A stretch of DNA of 64,000 bases, from positions 124,001 through 188,000 of the forward strand of contig NZ_KB907702.1 of assembly GCF_000382165.1 (NCBI RefSeq), in the 5' to 3' direction. A program made the translations under genes and the position numbers. Under the pieces are notes generated by a model. That model was given only the letters and a program-made list of their open reading frames with translations. It was not told where the DNA came from and did not search any database. Of this stretch, positions 46,260-55,188 are shown one piece after another (the stretch's first letter is position 1; the number at the start of each line of letters is the position of its first letter). The DNA comes from Arsukibacterium perlucidum DSM 18276 (lineage in GTDB: Bacteria > Pseudomonadota > Gammaproteobacteria > Enterobacterales > Alteromonadaceae).

Positions 46260-47135
46260 ATGGAAAAGTATAATTTTAAAACCTCTAAATTTCAGACTTA
46301 TGTCGTCAATAGAAGTACCCGCACGATTAATGATAATAATATTGTATATATATTCTGGACAGGGGGGTGGGATTCCAGCTTTAGAGTACTCCAGCTCTCA
46401 AGTAAAGATGTCATAATACAGCCAATATACCTGGATGATAACAGAACTTCAGTCGACTATGAGCTAAAAGCTATTGATAAGATTGCTAACTTTATTGCAA
46501 AACAGAAGACAACAAATTGCACCCTATTAGAATTAAAAATCATAGATACAAAAGATGTTTACTTGAACGATAAAATCACGAGTTCATACAATCGTCTTTT
46601 AGAAAAGAAATCCATGGGTAGCCAGTATGATTGGCTGGCCAGATTTTCTATAGCTTTTAAAGGGATAGAGCTATGTATTCATGAAGAAGACAGGGCAAGT
46701 ATATTTAAAGAAAAATGTGCTATATACAAAAAAATCTCTGATAAAGTGAAAGGTGATTACTATGTATTAGACGATTCATTATCGTCAGATGATATGAGTG
46801 TTGTCTTTGGAAATTATCACTTTCCACTATTAAAAACGACTAAACTCGACATGAAGCACGAAGCTGAATGTAATGGCTATATTGATATTTTAAATCAGTC
46901 ATGGTTTTGCTTTACCCCTATCAACGGAAAAGCTTGTGGTTTATGCAACCCCTGCATATATACAATTAAAAACGGTATGCAGTACCGATTTAATCTTGCT
47001 GCATTGCTAAGGTTTAGAACAAGAAATGTAAGAAAGATGCCTAAAAAAATTAGAGGGTTAATTTCTGTTACACTTGAAAAAATGCATCTGCTCAACTTTG
47101 CAAAAAAAGTGCGAGACAAGCTTTATACAAGATAA
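46260..47135 (+). CDS. QueC-like PP-loop enzyme in the polysaccharide locus
   Basis: 291-aa protein with a PP-loop ATP-pyrophosphatase motif WTGGWDSSF (residues 33-41). A four-cysteine zinc-type site, C217 and CGLCNPC (C226, C229, C232), is followed by a Tyr-Arg-Phe tail. This Cys pattern near the C-terminus is that of QueC, 7-cyano-7-deazaguanine synthase, but no other queuosine genes are nearby. The gene is clearly more AT-rich than its neighbours, with AT-ending codons, suggesting transfer. AAGGA precedes the ATG. An ATP-dependent amide/nitrile-forming step on a sugar acid is a guess from chemistry. Confidence 0.7.
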   Translation: MEKYNFKTSKFQTYVVNRSTRTINDNNIVYIFWTGGWDSSFRVLQLSSKDVIIQPIYLDDNRTSVDYELKAIDKIANFIAKQKTTNCTLLELKIIDTKDVYLNDKITSSYNRLLEKKSMGSQYDWLARFSIAFKGIELCIHEEDRASIFKEKCAIYKKISDKVKGDYYVLDDSLSSDDMSVVFGNYHFPLLKTTKLDMKHEAECNGYIDILNQSWFCFTPINGKACGLCNPCIYTIKNGMQYRFNLAALLRFRTRNVRKMPKKIRGLISVTLEKMHLLNFAKKVRDKLYTR

Positions 47136-47230
47136 AAGACAATAAATAATTATTCGCTTATATGATATGCCACATAAATTTTAAGCAAGCGCTTATTATT
47201 CAAAGCTATACTTGTGCCAGAGCTTGTCAG

Positions 47231-48328
47231 CTACCACCAACCAAAGCTAAAAGCGCCACGTAACCAATTGCGATGCTGATCAGTTTTCAAGTGCCAAAAC
47301 AGATAACTGAATGCCTCGCGAAATTGCCCGCGGCGCATACGGTACCAGGTGTTAAACATTACGTTCCGCGCTTCGTTATAGCATAAGCTGGCGTGGTGTT
47401 GTCGTAATGCCTTAGTATCGGATAACACAACAGAATAACACGACAGGTTTCGCAGCGTTTGCTGTGCATCAGTCTCTGATACTGGCAGCAAAAAACCCCA
47501 GCGTCCAATCCGGGTGGGCAAGGTGTGCAACACTGAAGCCTTTACGCCTTCCGAAGTAAGTTCTAAACCTGCCACTAATATCATGCCTTCATTTACTCCG
47601 CCTGTCCGGTTATGCATATATGCAGACTCCTGAACCGGAAACACAAAATTACCTAAAGAATAGGCAATAACGCAGCCTTTATAATGCTCTATTCCCTGCA
47701 ACGTGTGAGAATGATGATGAATCACTAACTTACAGTATTGTGCGAGTTTGCGTGACAATCTGACACGCCACGGAGACGGATAGTTGGAGAATTCCAGATC
47801 TGCATGGATCACGACAATCACAGCATCAACCTCTGAGGACAATTGCTGTACCTGTCGTAGCAATGCCCGCCGCCTTAACCTGGCAACACCCGGTTCCTTA
47901 GCGGTTGCTGCGTAATGACTGGCATCAGTGACATTAACGATGGCAATCTGTATGCCATGAATATTCTTTAGCAACGGCTGGTACGCCCGGCTGGCATTTT
48001 CTGCGGCCCCCACAGTATCAACTTTATTCTGGCGCATAAAATCCAGCATTTGCAACAAAGCTTGCGGCCCGCTGTCTTTTACATGGTTATTGGCAAGACA
48101 ATACACACCATTTGATAAATCACTTAACGGTGGACAACTGTCAAATGGGATATTCATTTTCAGCTCTGGCCGGGCAATCAAAGAAAGAGAACACTCCAGA
48201 TTCATAACAGCCAGATCATAAGGTTTTAGTAGCTTATGTATATTACAAAAAGCTTGTGTAACTGTTGCTGGCGGGGCCTCTTTCACACCCGAAAGACATA
48301 AGTCCCCGGTAAAAGCAATACTGATCAT
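47231..48328 (-). CDS. CapA-like metallophosphatase-fold protein
   Basis: 365-aa protein of the CapA/PgsA (poly-gamma-glutamate capsule) family. Visible are the metal-ligand motifs FTGDLCL, NLECSLS, LANNHVKDSG, VVIHADLE, and IHHHSHTLQGIEHYKGCVIAYSLGNFVF. There is no signal peptide, so it is probably cytoplasmic. The last gene of a four-gene leftward block; it overlaps the flippase gene by four bases. A capsule or amide-bond-related role is suggested by family only. Confidence 0.85.
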   Translation of the reverse strand: MISIAFTGDLCLSGVKEAPPATVTQAFCNIHKLLKPYDLAVMNLECSLSLIARPELKMNIPFDSCPPLSDLSNGVYCLANNHVKDSGPQALLQMLDFMRQNKVDTVGAAENASRAYQPLLKNIHGIQIAIVNVTDASHYAATAKEPGVARLRRRALLRQVQQLSSEVDAVIVVIHADLEFSNYPSPWRVRLSRKLAQYCKLVIHHHSHTLQGIEHYKGCVIAYSLGNFVFPVQESAYMHNRTGGVNEGMILVAGLELTSEGVKASVLHTLPTRIGRWGFLLPVSETDAQQTLRNLSCYSVVLSDTKALRQHHASLCYNEARNVMFNTWYRMRRGQFREAFSYLFWHLKTDQHRNWLRGAFSFGWW

Positions 48329-49803
48329 GCGCTCGCAAACCTGCTTGTTATCATCTCGACTACCTTACGCTCCGGGCCATCTGGTCGCCCCAACAGCAAC
48401 CAAAGCATAATCAACACAGTGCCATATAGCACCACTCCAGTGAATACTAATGTCAGGGTAACTAGCAATGTTACACCTAGTTGCTTAATAACCTGCAGCT
48501 CAGATAGATAATATAAACTAAGCCACATCACCGTAGCTGCGACTAATACACGCCAAAGCCCGTTAAACAAACTGGCAAATGCAATTAATTGCAGCTGACT
48601 TTGCAACTTGTGGATCAATAACATGCCTGACAAGCTTGCGGCCAGCGCGCCCCAGGCCAGCCCCTCCGCACCGAACCAATACATACCGGCAGACATCGCT
48701 ACACACTTGACTGTTAACATAAGCATTGAGTAGCGACCCAAAACATCCGCTCTGCCAGCGGCAGCAAGCGCAGACACAGCACAGGCTACGTTCACTCTGG
48801 AAATGCCAATAAACGCAAGAATCTTAATATAAATTGCTGCACCCGCCCACACCGAACCCAATACTACCACAACAATATAATCTGCCAGAACGCTAAGCCC
48901 CACCGAAGCAGGTATGGCGATAAACAACACAGAGATCAGCACCTGAGTATAAAGCGGTCTGAACTCTGCTAAGTTATCAGCATGTTGTGCTAAGGCCGGC
49001 AGCGACGCCCTGGCCACCGGCATAGCAATCTCGGTAGAGGGCATGCCAGCAATCTCACTTGATACTGTATACAAGCCAAGTTCTTCAGTACTACCCCATT
49101 TGCTTAGTAAGAAGGTATCGAACTTAGTAGCAAGGGCACTGAACGACTCATACAAAAAAAACCATTTGGAAAAATTGAAAATACTATTAAAAGCGCTCAG
49201 ACTTAGAACCGGCCGAAAAGGCGACATCAGATAACTTGCAAATAAACTTACCAGTACGCCGGCCAGAGTTCCCAGCGGAAACGCCCAATAGCTGCGATAG
49301 ATTACAGCGATGGCAAGCGTAACAGTAAAAGACGTCAGTCGGGATAATATAATCAGTTTAAAATCTTTATCAAACTGCATATTTTTATGAAAATCAACTA
49401 CACCCACATTGGTCAGACCACTGATAAAGATAGTGACTCCATAAACGAGGATCAGCGGATAGATACGGGAGTCACTAAAAAAGTCAGCCACATAACCTGC
49501 ACCGCCCCAAACCGCTAATGCCAGTATTAAGCCACGTAAAATATTTAACGTCCACACCGTATTGTATTGTTCAGAAGTCGCATGTTTATTGCGGATCAGC
49601 GCAGTATTAAAACCAAACTGAGTCATTAACTCCAGCAAACTTGAAAAAAGCACAGCCTTTGCAACAAGGCCATAATCTTCCGGCAACAATATACGTGCCA
49701 GAATAATTACCGATATGATACCAAGCAAACGGGACGACCAACGCATTAATACCGTCCATAAACTACCGGTGACTATTTTCCCTGCCAGTTCAGATAATGC
49801 CAT
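48325..49803 (-). CDS. Oligosaccharide flippase, Wzx/MATE-like
   Basis: 492-aa membrane protein with about 14 helices. It begins LAGKIVTGSLWTVLMRWSSRLLGIISVIILARILLPEDYGL, the standard start of polysaccharide-export flippases. It would move lipid-linked repeat units across the inner membrane. It is the only flippase seen in the window, so it may serve the entire locus. It overlaps the asparagine-synthase-like gene by 14 bases. Confidence 0.92.
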   Translation of the reverse strand: MALSELAGKIVTGSLWTVLMRWSSRLLGIISVIILARILLPEDYGLVAKAVLFSSLLELMTQFGFNTALIRNKHATSEQYNTVWTLNILRGLILALAVWGGAGYVADFFSDSRIYPLILVYGVTIFISGLTNVGVVDFHKNMQFDKDFKLIILSRLTSFTVTLAIAVIYRSYWAFPLGTLAGVLVSLFASYLMSPFRPVLSLSAFNSIFNFSKWFFLYESFSALATKFDTFLLSKWGSTEELGLYTVSSEIAGMPSTEIAMPVARASLPALAQHADNLAEFRPLYTQVLISVLFIAIPASVGLSVLADYIVVVVLGSVWAGAAIYIKILAFIGISRVNVACAVSALAAAGRADVLGRYSMLMLTVKCVAMSAGMYWFGAEGLAWGALAASLSGMLLIHKLQSQLQLIAFASLFNGLWRVLVAATVMWLSLYYLSELQVIKQLGVTLLVTLTLVFTGVVLYGTVLIMLWLLLGRPDGPERKVVEMITSRFASA

Positions 49804-51289
49804 GTTCAGTGATCTGCTCTAATGAATGAAGATACAAAGCTGTCCTGACCAGAAATTCAGAACCGTGATGAAAGTTAGCACTAATTATTCTTTTAGGTAC
49901 ACGGCTTAATAGCGGGCTTATTTTTAAGCCGGCAGGTTTGTGGCAGCTTAAATAAGCCACTTGTTGCAAATTTTCTTTTATTCGTGTCGTCAGATAACTA
50001 TGATTATCTGTCACCGTCTTATCCTCATAGCGGATCCCGACGCTACCAGGGTAACAGCTGGCAATTAGCTTATCATGCACCTGTTTTTTACCCTGCTGTA
50101 GAAAAAATTCTGCCGGAACATTACTGAGTAAGTGGTACAAACGCTGATCTAAAAATGGAGTAACAGGGGTACAAACGCGTCCTAACAAACCAAACGCCGA
50201 GCTGCCGATAGTGCGCCTGGCGCGGTTCCAGAAGAAAAACTGAGCGATAGGATTAGCGCTGTCTGTAAAACGTGCCAGCTCCAGCGACATATCGGCCACT
50301 GCCTGCTGACGAGAAAGTTTAATGCTGAGTGATGGTGCTAACATATCAGCAAGATAGCCTTCCGGCCCAAGCAACTCCTCAGCCAATTCATCCCACCTCC
50401 CAGCGCGAGCCAATAACAGCCGCTCGGCAGTTAACCGTGTAGAGCCGGTAGACAAAATATCGCCACCTATACCATCGAACACAAACGCCGTTTGGGTGAG
50501 TTTAATGTGGTTATACAACGGCAGAAACCAGGAATGCTCTAAGGCGCAATAACTTGTCAGACGATTTTTTATAAGCTCTGCAGCCTGATAAGACAATGAC
50601 TGTTGCAATGCTACATGTGGAAGCGTTAAGTGTTTGGCCAGCAATGCGGCGACATTAAAATCTTCATTTGATTTGGGTGGTTGATGTTTTACGGTGGCAC
50701 AGCTCAGCTGTTGATGTTGTGCGTGCAGCTCCAGCACAATATGCCGGGAGTCGCGGCCGCCTGACAGCGGCACCAGACAGCTACGCTGGCCAATCAACTG
50801 ACGCGACTGGGCAATGCTGGCTGAAAAGATTTCTTTATAATCGCGGTGCAACTGCTCCAATGATACAGCCATGCCAGTGCTGGAATTTTTTTGCTTTACC
50901 TGTAAATTAATACCATTAATATCAAAAGTGAGTCGTGCGTCAGGGGGCAGCACTTTAATCGCCAGAAAAGGTGTATGCTCCCCGAGAAAATCACCGCTGC
51001 GTAAAAATACCGCCAATGCCCTGAAATTAAGTGGCTCTGCCGGGTCAACAAGCTGATTTATATCTTCGCTGATACGCAGACAGTCAGCTGTTGCTTTATA
51101 GTAAAGAGGCCGAAAACCGAAGAAATCGTTAGAAACTTCCACCCTATCTGGAAATAGCTGCCACTGATTAAAAACCCCGCCACCATCAGCATACTGGTAT
51201 CCAGCTAACGAGTTTGCTACGCCATCACATTTTAACACAGCATTATCAAAAAAAAAGCGGGCGTAAAAGCCATTACCCGAGGGGGTCAA
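49790..51289 (-). CDS. Asparagine-synthase-like protein with degenerate amidotransferase half
   Basis: 499-aa protein. The C-terminal part has the PP-loop LSGGRDSRH (S176-S181) and FDGIGGDILSTGS, as in asparagine synthetase and related cyclases. The N-terminal ~150 residues have an Ntn-like pattern (VSNDFFGFRPLYY) but no MCG start, so no glutaminase is expected. ATP-dependent amide or ring formation is plausible. It overlaps the TPR gene by four bases (ATGA) within the leftward block. Confidence 0.82.
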   Translation of the reverse strand: MTPSGNGFYARFFFDNAVLKCDGVANSLAGYQYADGGGVFNQWQLFPDRVEVSNDFFGFRPLYYKATADCLRISEDINQLVDPAEPLNFRALAVFLRSGDFLGEHTPFLAIKVLPPDARLTFDINGINLQVKQKNSSTGMAVSLEQLHRDYKEIFSASIAQSRQLIGQRSCLVPLSGGRDSRHIVLELHAQHQQLSCATVKHQPPKSNEDFNVAALLAKHLTLPHVALQQSLSYQAAELIKNRLTSYCALEHSWFLPLYNHIKLTQTAFVFDGIGGDILSTGSTRLTAERLLLARAGRWDELAEELLGPEGYLADMLAPSLSIKLSRQQAVADMSLELARFTDSANPIAQFFFWNRARRTIGSSAFGLLGRVCTPVTPFLDQRLYHLLSNVPAEFFLQQGKKQVHDKLIASCYPGSVGIRYEDKTVTDNHSYLTTRIKENLQQVAYLSCHKPAGLKISPLLSRVPKRIISANFHHGSEFLVRTALYLHSLEQITEHGII

Positions 51290-51960
51290 TTACTTTGTTC
51301 CACTGTTACCATCCGCCCTGTTTCCGCCAGTTTATTTTTTAAACCAGGCAACGGAAAACCTTTCGCATACGCTTTGTTTGCAAATGCAAGAGCCTCATCA
51401 TAACGTTTAAGCTCTAACAACAACAAACCGAAGTTATAATGCAACTCACTATAATCAGGCGCAATTAATAACGCTCTATTATATTCCTGAACGGCCTCTT
51501 CAAGCCGGCCAGTCAAATGCAAGTGCATTGCAAAAAGCATTCTTGCTATTGCATCAGCAGGCTGAAAATAAATAGCACGGAGGAAATAACAATCTGCTGT
51601 ATAGAAATTATCGCGCTGGGCTAACTTTATATTTTCACTACGCTGATATTTGCCTATAGCAGCCAGCGCTCGGTGATAATTAGGAATCGCTTTAAGCGTA
51701 TAATTGATATCGCCCATTATTGAGCCTGTTGCTCCACTAACTAACCGTTCTACATCAGGAGTAAAATGCACTCGCAAAACTACTGGTAATTTGTCAGCAT
51801 GCGCCGGGTTGGTTGCATCAAACGGGCCATAAGCATTGGTTAACGGCTGGCCTGGGACAATATCGCAGGTGTTATTGTCATAACGGTTTGCCAAGGCAGG
51901 CAAAGCAGCGCCAAGCAACAACAAGCTTCCTGCAAAACGAAAAAATAATAAGCGGGTCAT
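51286..51960 (-). CDS. Periplasmic TPR protein
   Basis: 224-aa protein with a signal peptide (LLFFRFAGSLLLLGAALPALA) and tetratricopeptide repeats: YFLRAIYFQPADAIARMLFAMHLHLTGRLEEAVQEYNRALLI and YSELHYNFGLLLLELKRYDEALAFANKA. Before these, the segment RVHFTPDVERLV links to a helix pair. AAGGA precedes the ATG. It is the first gene of the leftward block. Role unknown; protein-protein scaffolding in export is possible. Confidence 0.82.
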   Translation of the reverse strand: MTRLLFFRFAGSLLLLGAALPALANRYDNNTCDIVPGQPLTNAYGPFDATNPAHADKLPVVLRVHFTPDVERLVSGATGSIMGDINYTLKAIPNYHRALAAIGKYQRSENIKLAQRDNFYTADCYFLRAIYFQPADAIARMLFAMHLHLTGRLEEAVQEYNRALLIAPDYSELHYNFGLLLLELKRYDEALAFANKAYAKGFPLPGLKNKLAETGRMVTVEQSN

Positions 51961-52070
51961 AAGTGTAATCCTTCACAAAATCCTGCACTTTCCAAAGCGA
52001 TACAGGCCTAAAGTTGTCTAGTCTAGAGATTTTACACTTTAAGTCAACGCCATTCAGCCACATACAACAG

Positions 52071-52099
52071 TTGCAAGCTGCTGCACAAAACGTTCTAAT
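52071..52099 (+). promoter_or_regulatory. Candidate promoter for the rightward glycosyltransferase
   Basis: TTGCAA (52071-52076), 17-base spacer, TCTAAT (52094-52099), about 33 bases ahead of the GTG start, in the divergent region between the TPR and glycosyltransferase genes. Confidence 0.35.
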
Positions 52100-52131
52100 A
52101 TAGCCTGATAAGAGGCGAACATGGAAAGTTT

Positions 52132-53364
52132 GTGAGAAAACGAATTTTATACGTAGCATTTCACTTCCCACCTATTCAGACAAGTAGCGGCGTTCATCGA
52201 ACTCTGGCTTTTACTCGTTATTTTTCTGAGCAAGGTGATGAGGTTACTGTATTAACGGTACCAACTAAAGCTTATCAACATTTCAGTGAGCAAAACTTAT
52301 CGTTAATACCTGCCAAAATAAATGTTTTACGATGCTATGCAAGAGACACCGCCACACAGTTTGCGTTTAAAAATAAATATTTTAGCTGGATGGCGCTGCC
52401 TGATCGCTGGCAAAGCTGGATTATAGGCGGTTTTATTGGTGGCCTAAAACATATCAGAAAAAACCGGTCAGACGTTATTGTCAGCACTTATCCTATAGCC
52501 TCGGCGCATTTTATTGGATTTTTGTTGCATAAGGTTACTGGCATCCCCTGGATAGCGGATTTTCGGGACCCAATGCTACAAGATGACTATCCGGCAAACC
52601 CCAAGGTACGTAAACTTTTTGGCTGGATAGAAAAAAAAGCAGCGAAGCATTGTCGCCATATAATATTTACCAGCCCGGGAGCCCTGAAACTTTATCAGGA
52701 ACGCTATCCTGAGGTAGCGCCAGACGTATGGCAGGTATTACCAAATGGTTATGACGAAGCTTTATTTGGTATGGCTACTGCAATTGAGCAACCCAAAACA
52801 GACAACAAAGTGACGTTATTGCATAGCGGCACTATTTACCCGTCAGAGCGCGATCCGTTACCTTTTTTTAATGCCATTGCTTATTTGAAAAAAAATAAGC
52901 CCCAGTTATACCAAAAGCTTAATGTTGTATTAAGAAGCACAGGGCATGACACACTATTTCTGCCAATACTTAAACAACTCGAGATTGATGACGCGGTGAC
53001 TCTGGCACCAGCGTTGAACTATGTAGAGGCACTTGAAGAAATGCTGACCACAGATGCCTTGCTGCTGATGCAAGCAAGCAACTGTAACTATCAAACGCCT
53101 GCTAAAGCATACGAATACATTCGGGCTAAAAAGCCTGTTTTAGCATTGACTGACGCTGACGGCGACACTGCGCAGCTAATCATGCAATCTCAGGTGGCTG
53201 AATTAGCGCCATTAGATGATTCGGCAAAGATATGTAGCGCAATTGAAAACTTAATTTCCAATCTCGAACATGAAAAATATCGATTTTTACCGCAAAGTCA
53301 AATCGCTACTTTCTCTCGTGAGCATCAGGCTGAACGATTCAGGCAATTGCTATTAAAACTGTAA
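52132..53364 (+). CDS. Glycosyltransferase, GT4-like
   Basis: 410-aa GT-B protein: RILYVAFHFPPIQTSSGVHRTLAFTRYF at the N-terminus, IPWIADFRDPM and LPNGYDEALF in the middle, and a weaker donor motif (QTPAKAYEYIRAKKPVLAL). The start is GTG at 52132. An ATG at 52121 is out of frame and makes a four-codon ORF (MESL) whose stop overlaps the GTG, which may couple translation. It is more AT-rich than the conserved locus genes. Confidence 0.86.
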   Translation: MRKRILYVAFHFPPIQTSSGVHRTLAFTRYFSEQGDEVTVLTVPTKAYQHFSEQNLSLIPAKINVLRCYARDTATQFAFKNKYFSWMALPDRWQSWIIGGFIGGLKHIRKNRSDVIVSTYPIASAHFIGFLLHKVTGIPWIADFRDPMLQDDYPANPKVRKLFGWIEKKAAKHCRHIIFTSPGALKLYQERYPEVAPDVWQVLPNGYDEALFGMATAIEQPKTDNKVTLLHSGTIYPSERDPLPFFNAIAYLKKNKPQLYQKLNVVLRSTGHDTLFLPILKQLEIDDAVTLAPALNYVEALEEMLTTDALLLMQASNCNYQTPAKAYEYIRAKKPVLALTDADGDTAQLIMQSQVAELAPLDDSAKICSAIENLISNLEHEKYRFLPQSQIATFSREHQAERFRQLLLKL

Positions 53365-53388
53365 GCAGAAATAGTTAAAGGGATTTTT

Positions 53389-55188
53389 ATGGTGTGGCAA
53401 TATACGGTTCAGGGTACTGAAATAAAGCCAGAAATCTGTCTTAGGCAACAACAATCCACTGCGATAAACCAAGTTGTGCTCAAGCTTAATAATCCGGCTA
53501 TTGCCGATAACGACGAAGTAATTGTAATTATTTCAGGCCGTTTGCGGCCCTATAACCAGGATTACCTGCCTGCTAATTCGGCCCATTGGTTTCTGGAGTT
53601 ATACCAACGCAACCCCACTAACTTTTGCCATCATATTGCCGGTTTTTTCTTACTTATTATTTTTAATAAAATCGATGGTACGGTGCGGGTCATTAACGAT
53701 CATGTGGGCAGTATTCCCTGCTATATCGACCAGCGCGACAGCAAAGTACTGCGGATTAGCGACAATATGCCGGCACTGCAGCCAGCCATGGCCGGCGCTC
53801 CGCTTAATCCACAGGCAGTTTTTAATTATGTGTTTTTTCATTGCATTCCCTCGCCTGTAAGTATTTATCAGGGGATCAGCAAGCTGGAACCCGGTGTTAT
53901 TGCCAGTATTGATAACAGCGGTAATTTGCAGCAGCAATGCTATTATCAGCCAGCATTCACCTCATCTGCAGACACTACTGATCAGTTAATGCAGCGCTGT
54001 CGCGAACTGATATCGGAAGCGGTGCGGCGCAATACGACAAGCGATTGTGCGGCGTTCTTAAGTGGTGGCCTGGATAGCTCAACCGTGGCCGGCATGCTGG
54101 CTAAACATAGCCAGAACAGTGGCCAAAAGGCCAAAACCTATTCTATTGGCTTTGAAGCCAAAGGCTATGATGAAACTGAATATGCCCTGCTAACCGCCAG
54201 GCACTTTGACACCGAGCACAACGTGCATTACCTGCAGCCGGACGAAATAGCCCGCCACTTTACTGAAGTTGCCGGTTATTTTAACGAGCCGTTTGGTAAC
54301 TCTTCGGCGATGGCTGCCTTTATTTGTGCCAAAACCGCCAAAGCAGACGGCATCAAGGTGCTGCTGGCCGGTGACGGTGGCGATGAAATTTTTGCCGGTA
54401 ACGAGCGTTATGTGAAACAACAAGTGTTCGAGCGCTATGGCGCCCTGCCCGCCCCACTGCAGACACTATTAAACCTGGGCCTGAATAACAGCCTGGTTGA
54501 TAAGCTGCCGCTGCTGAAAAAAGGCGCCAGTTATTTGCGCCAGGCTAAAGTGCCGCTACCAGACCGGCTGGATAGCTATAACTTTGTAAACCGCTTTGAC
54601 TTAAACCAGATGTTCAGCCCTCAGCTGTTGCAACAGGTAGATGCCGGCCAGCCGGCACAGCAAAAGCGTGAGCGCTACCACGCCTGCAGATCAGACGATT
54701 CTATAGATAAAATGATGTATCTGGACTGGAAGTTCACCCTGGCCGACAACGACTTTGTTAAGGTAAACCAGATGTGCCAGCTGGCTGGGGTTGAAGTGCG
54801 CTTTCCGTTAATTGAAAAAGAGCTGGTCGACTTTAGCTGCACCGTACCGGCCAGCGTGAAAGCGCCTGGGCAAAAGCTACGCGATTTTTACAAAAACAGC
54901 TTCCGTGGCTTTTTGCCCGACGCCACTCTTACCAAAAGTAAACATGGCTTTGGCCTGCCTTTTGGCGTTTGGATGAAACAGCGGCCAGACTTACAGCATA
55001 TTGCCATGAACGCCCTGCAAAGCTTTAAACAGCGCCATATTTTACAATCGGCTTTTATTGAGCAGGTAATTGATACCTATGAAAAAGGCCATTCTGGTTA
55101 TTACGGTGAACTGGTGTGGATTATCGTGGTAATGGAATTATGGCTGCAGCAGCACGGAGCCAATCCCGGAGTAACTGATGCTACATAA
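53389..55188 (+). CDS. Asparagine-synthase-like protein lacking the Cys2 nucleophile
   Basis: 599-aa protein. The C-terminal domain has the PP-loop LSGGLDSSTVAG (S225 on) and LLAGDGGDEIFAGNERY. The N-terminal domain keeps the overall Ntn length but starts MVWQYTVQG, with no MCG and no clear NGEIYN block (VIISGRLRPYN stands in its place). Glutamine hydrolysis is therefore unlikely. GGG spaced before the ATG supports the start. It overlaps the following deacetylase by eleven bases, so the two probably act in one pathway. Confidence 0.85.
   Translation: MVWQYTVQGTEIKPEICLRQQQSTAINQVVLKLNNPAIADNDEVIVIISGRLRPYNQDYLPANSAHWFLELYQRNPTNFCHHIAGFFLLIIFNKIDGTVRVINDHVGSIPCYIDQRDSKVLRISDNMPALQPAMAGAPLNPQAVFNYVFFHCIPSPVSIYQGISKLEPGVIASIDNSGNLQQQCYYQPAFTSSADTTDQLMQRCRELISEAVRRNTTSDCAAFLSGGLDSSTVAGMLAKHSQNSGQKAKTYSIGFEAKGYDETEYALLTARHFDTEHNVHYLQPDEIARHFTEVAGYFNEPFGNSSAMAAFICAKTAKADGIKVLLAGDGGDEIFAGNERYVKQQVFERYGALPAPLQTLLNLGLNNSLVDKLPLLKKGASYLRQAKVPLPDRLDSYNFVNRFDLNQMFSPQLLQQVDAGQPAQQKRERYHACRSDDSIDKMMYLDWKFTLADNDFVKVNQMCQLAGVEVRFPLIEKELVDFSCTVPASVKAPGQKLRDFYKNSFRGFLPDATLTKSKHGFGLPFGVWMKQRPDLQHIAMNALQSFKQRHILQSAFIEQVIDTYEKGHSGYYGELVWIIVVMELWLQQHGANPGVTDAT

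Noticed and set aside
47136-47230. Terminator hairpin between the QueC-like and CapA-like genes
   Set aside because: Only a 5-bp TAAGC/GCTTA stem without a T-run was found.
52121-52135. ATG at 52121 as start of the glycosyltransferase
   Set aside because: It is out of frame and stops after four codons; the GTG at 52132 gives the family N-terminus.
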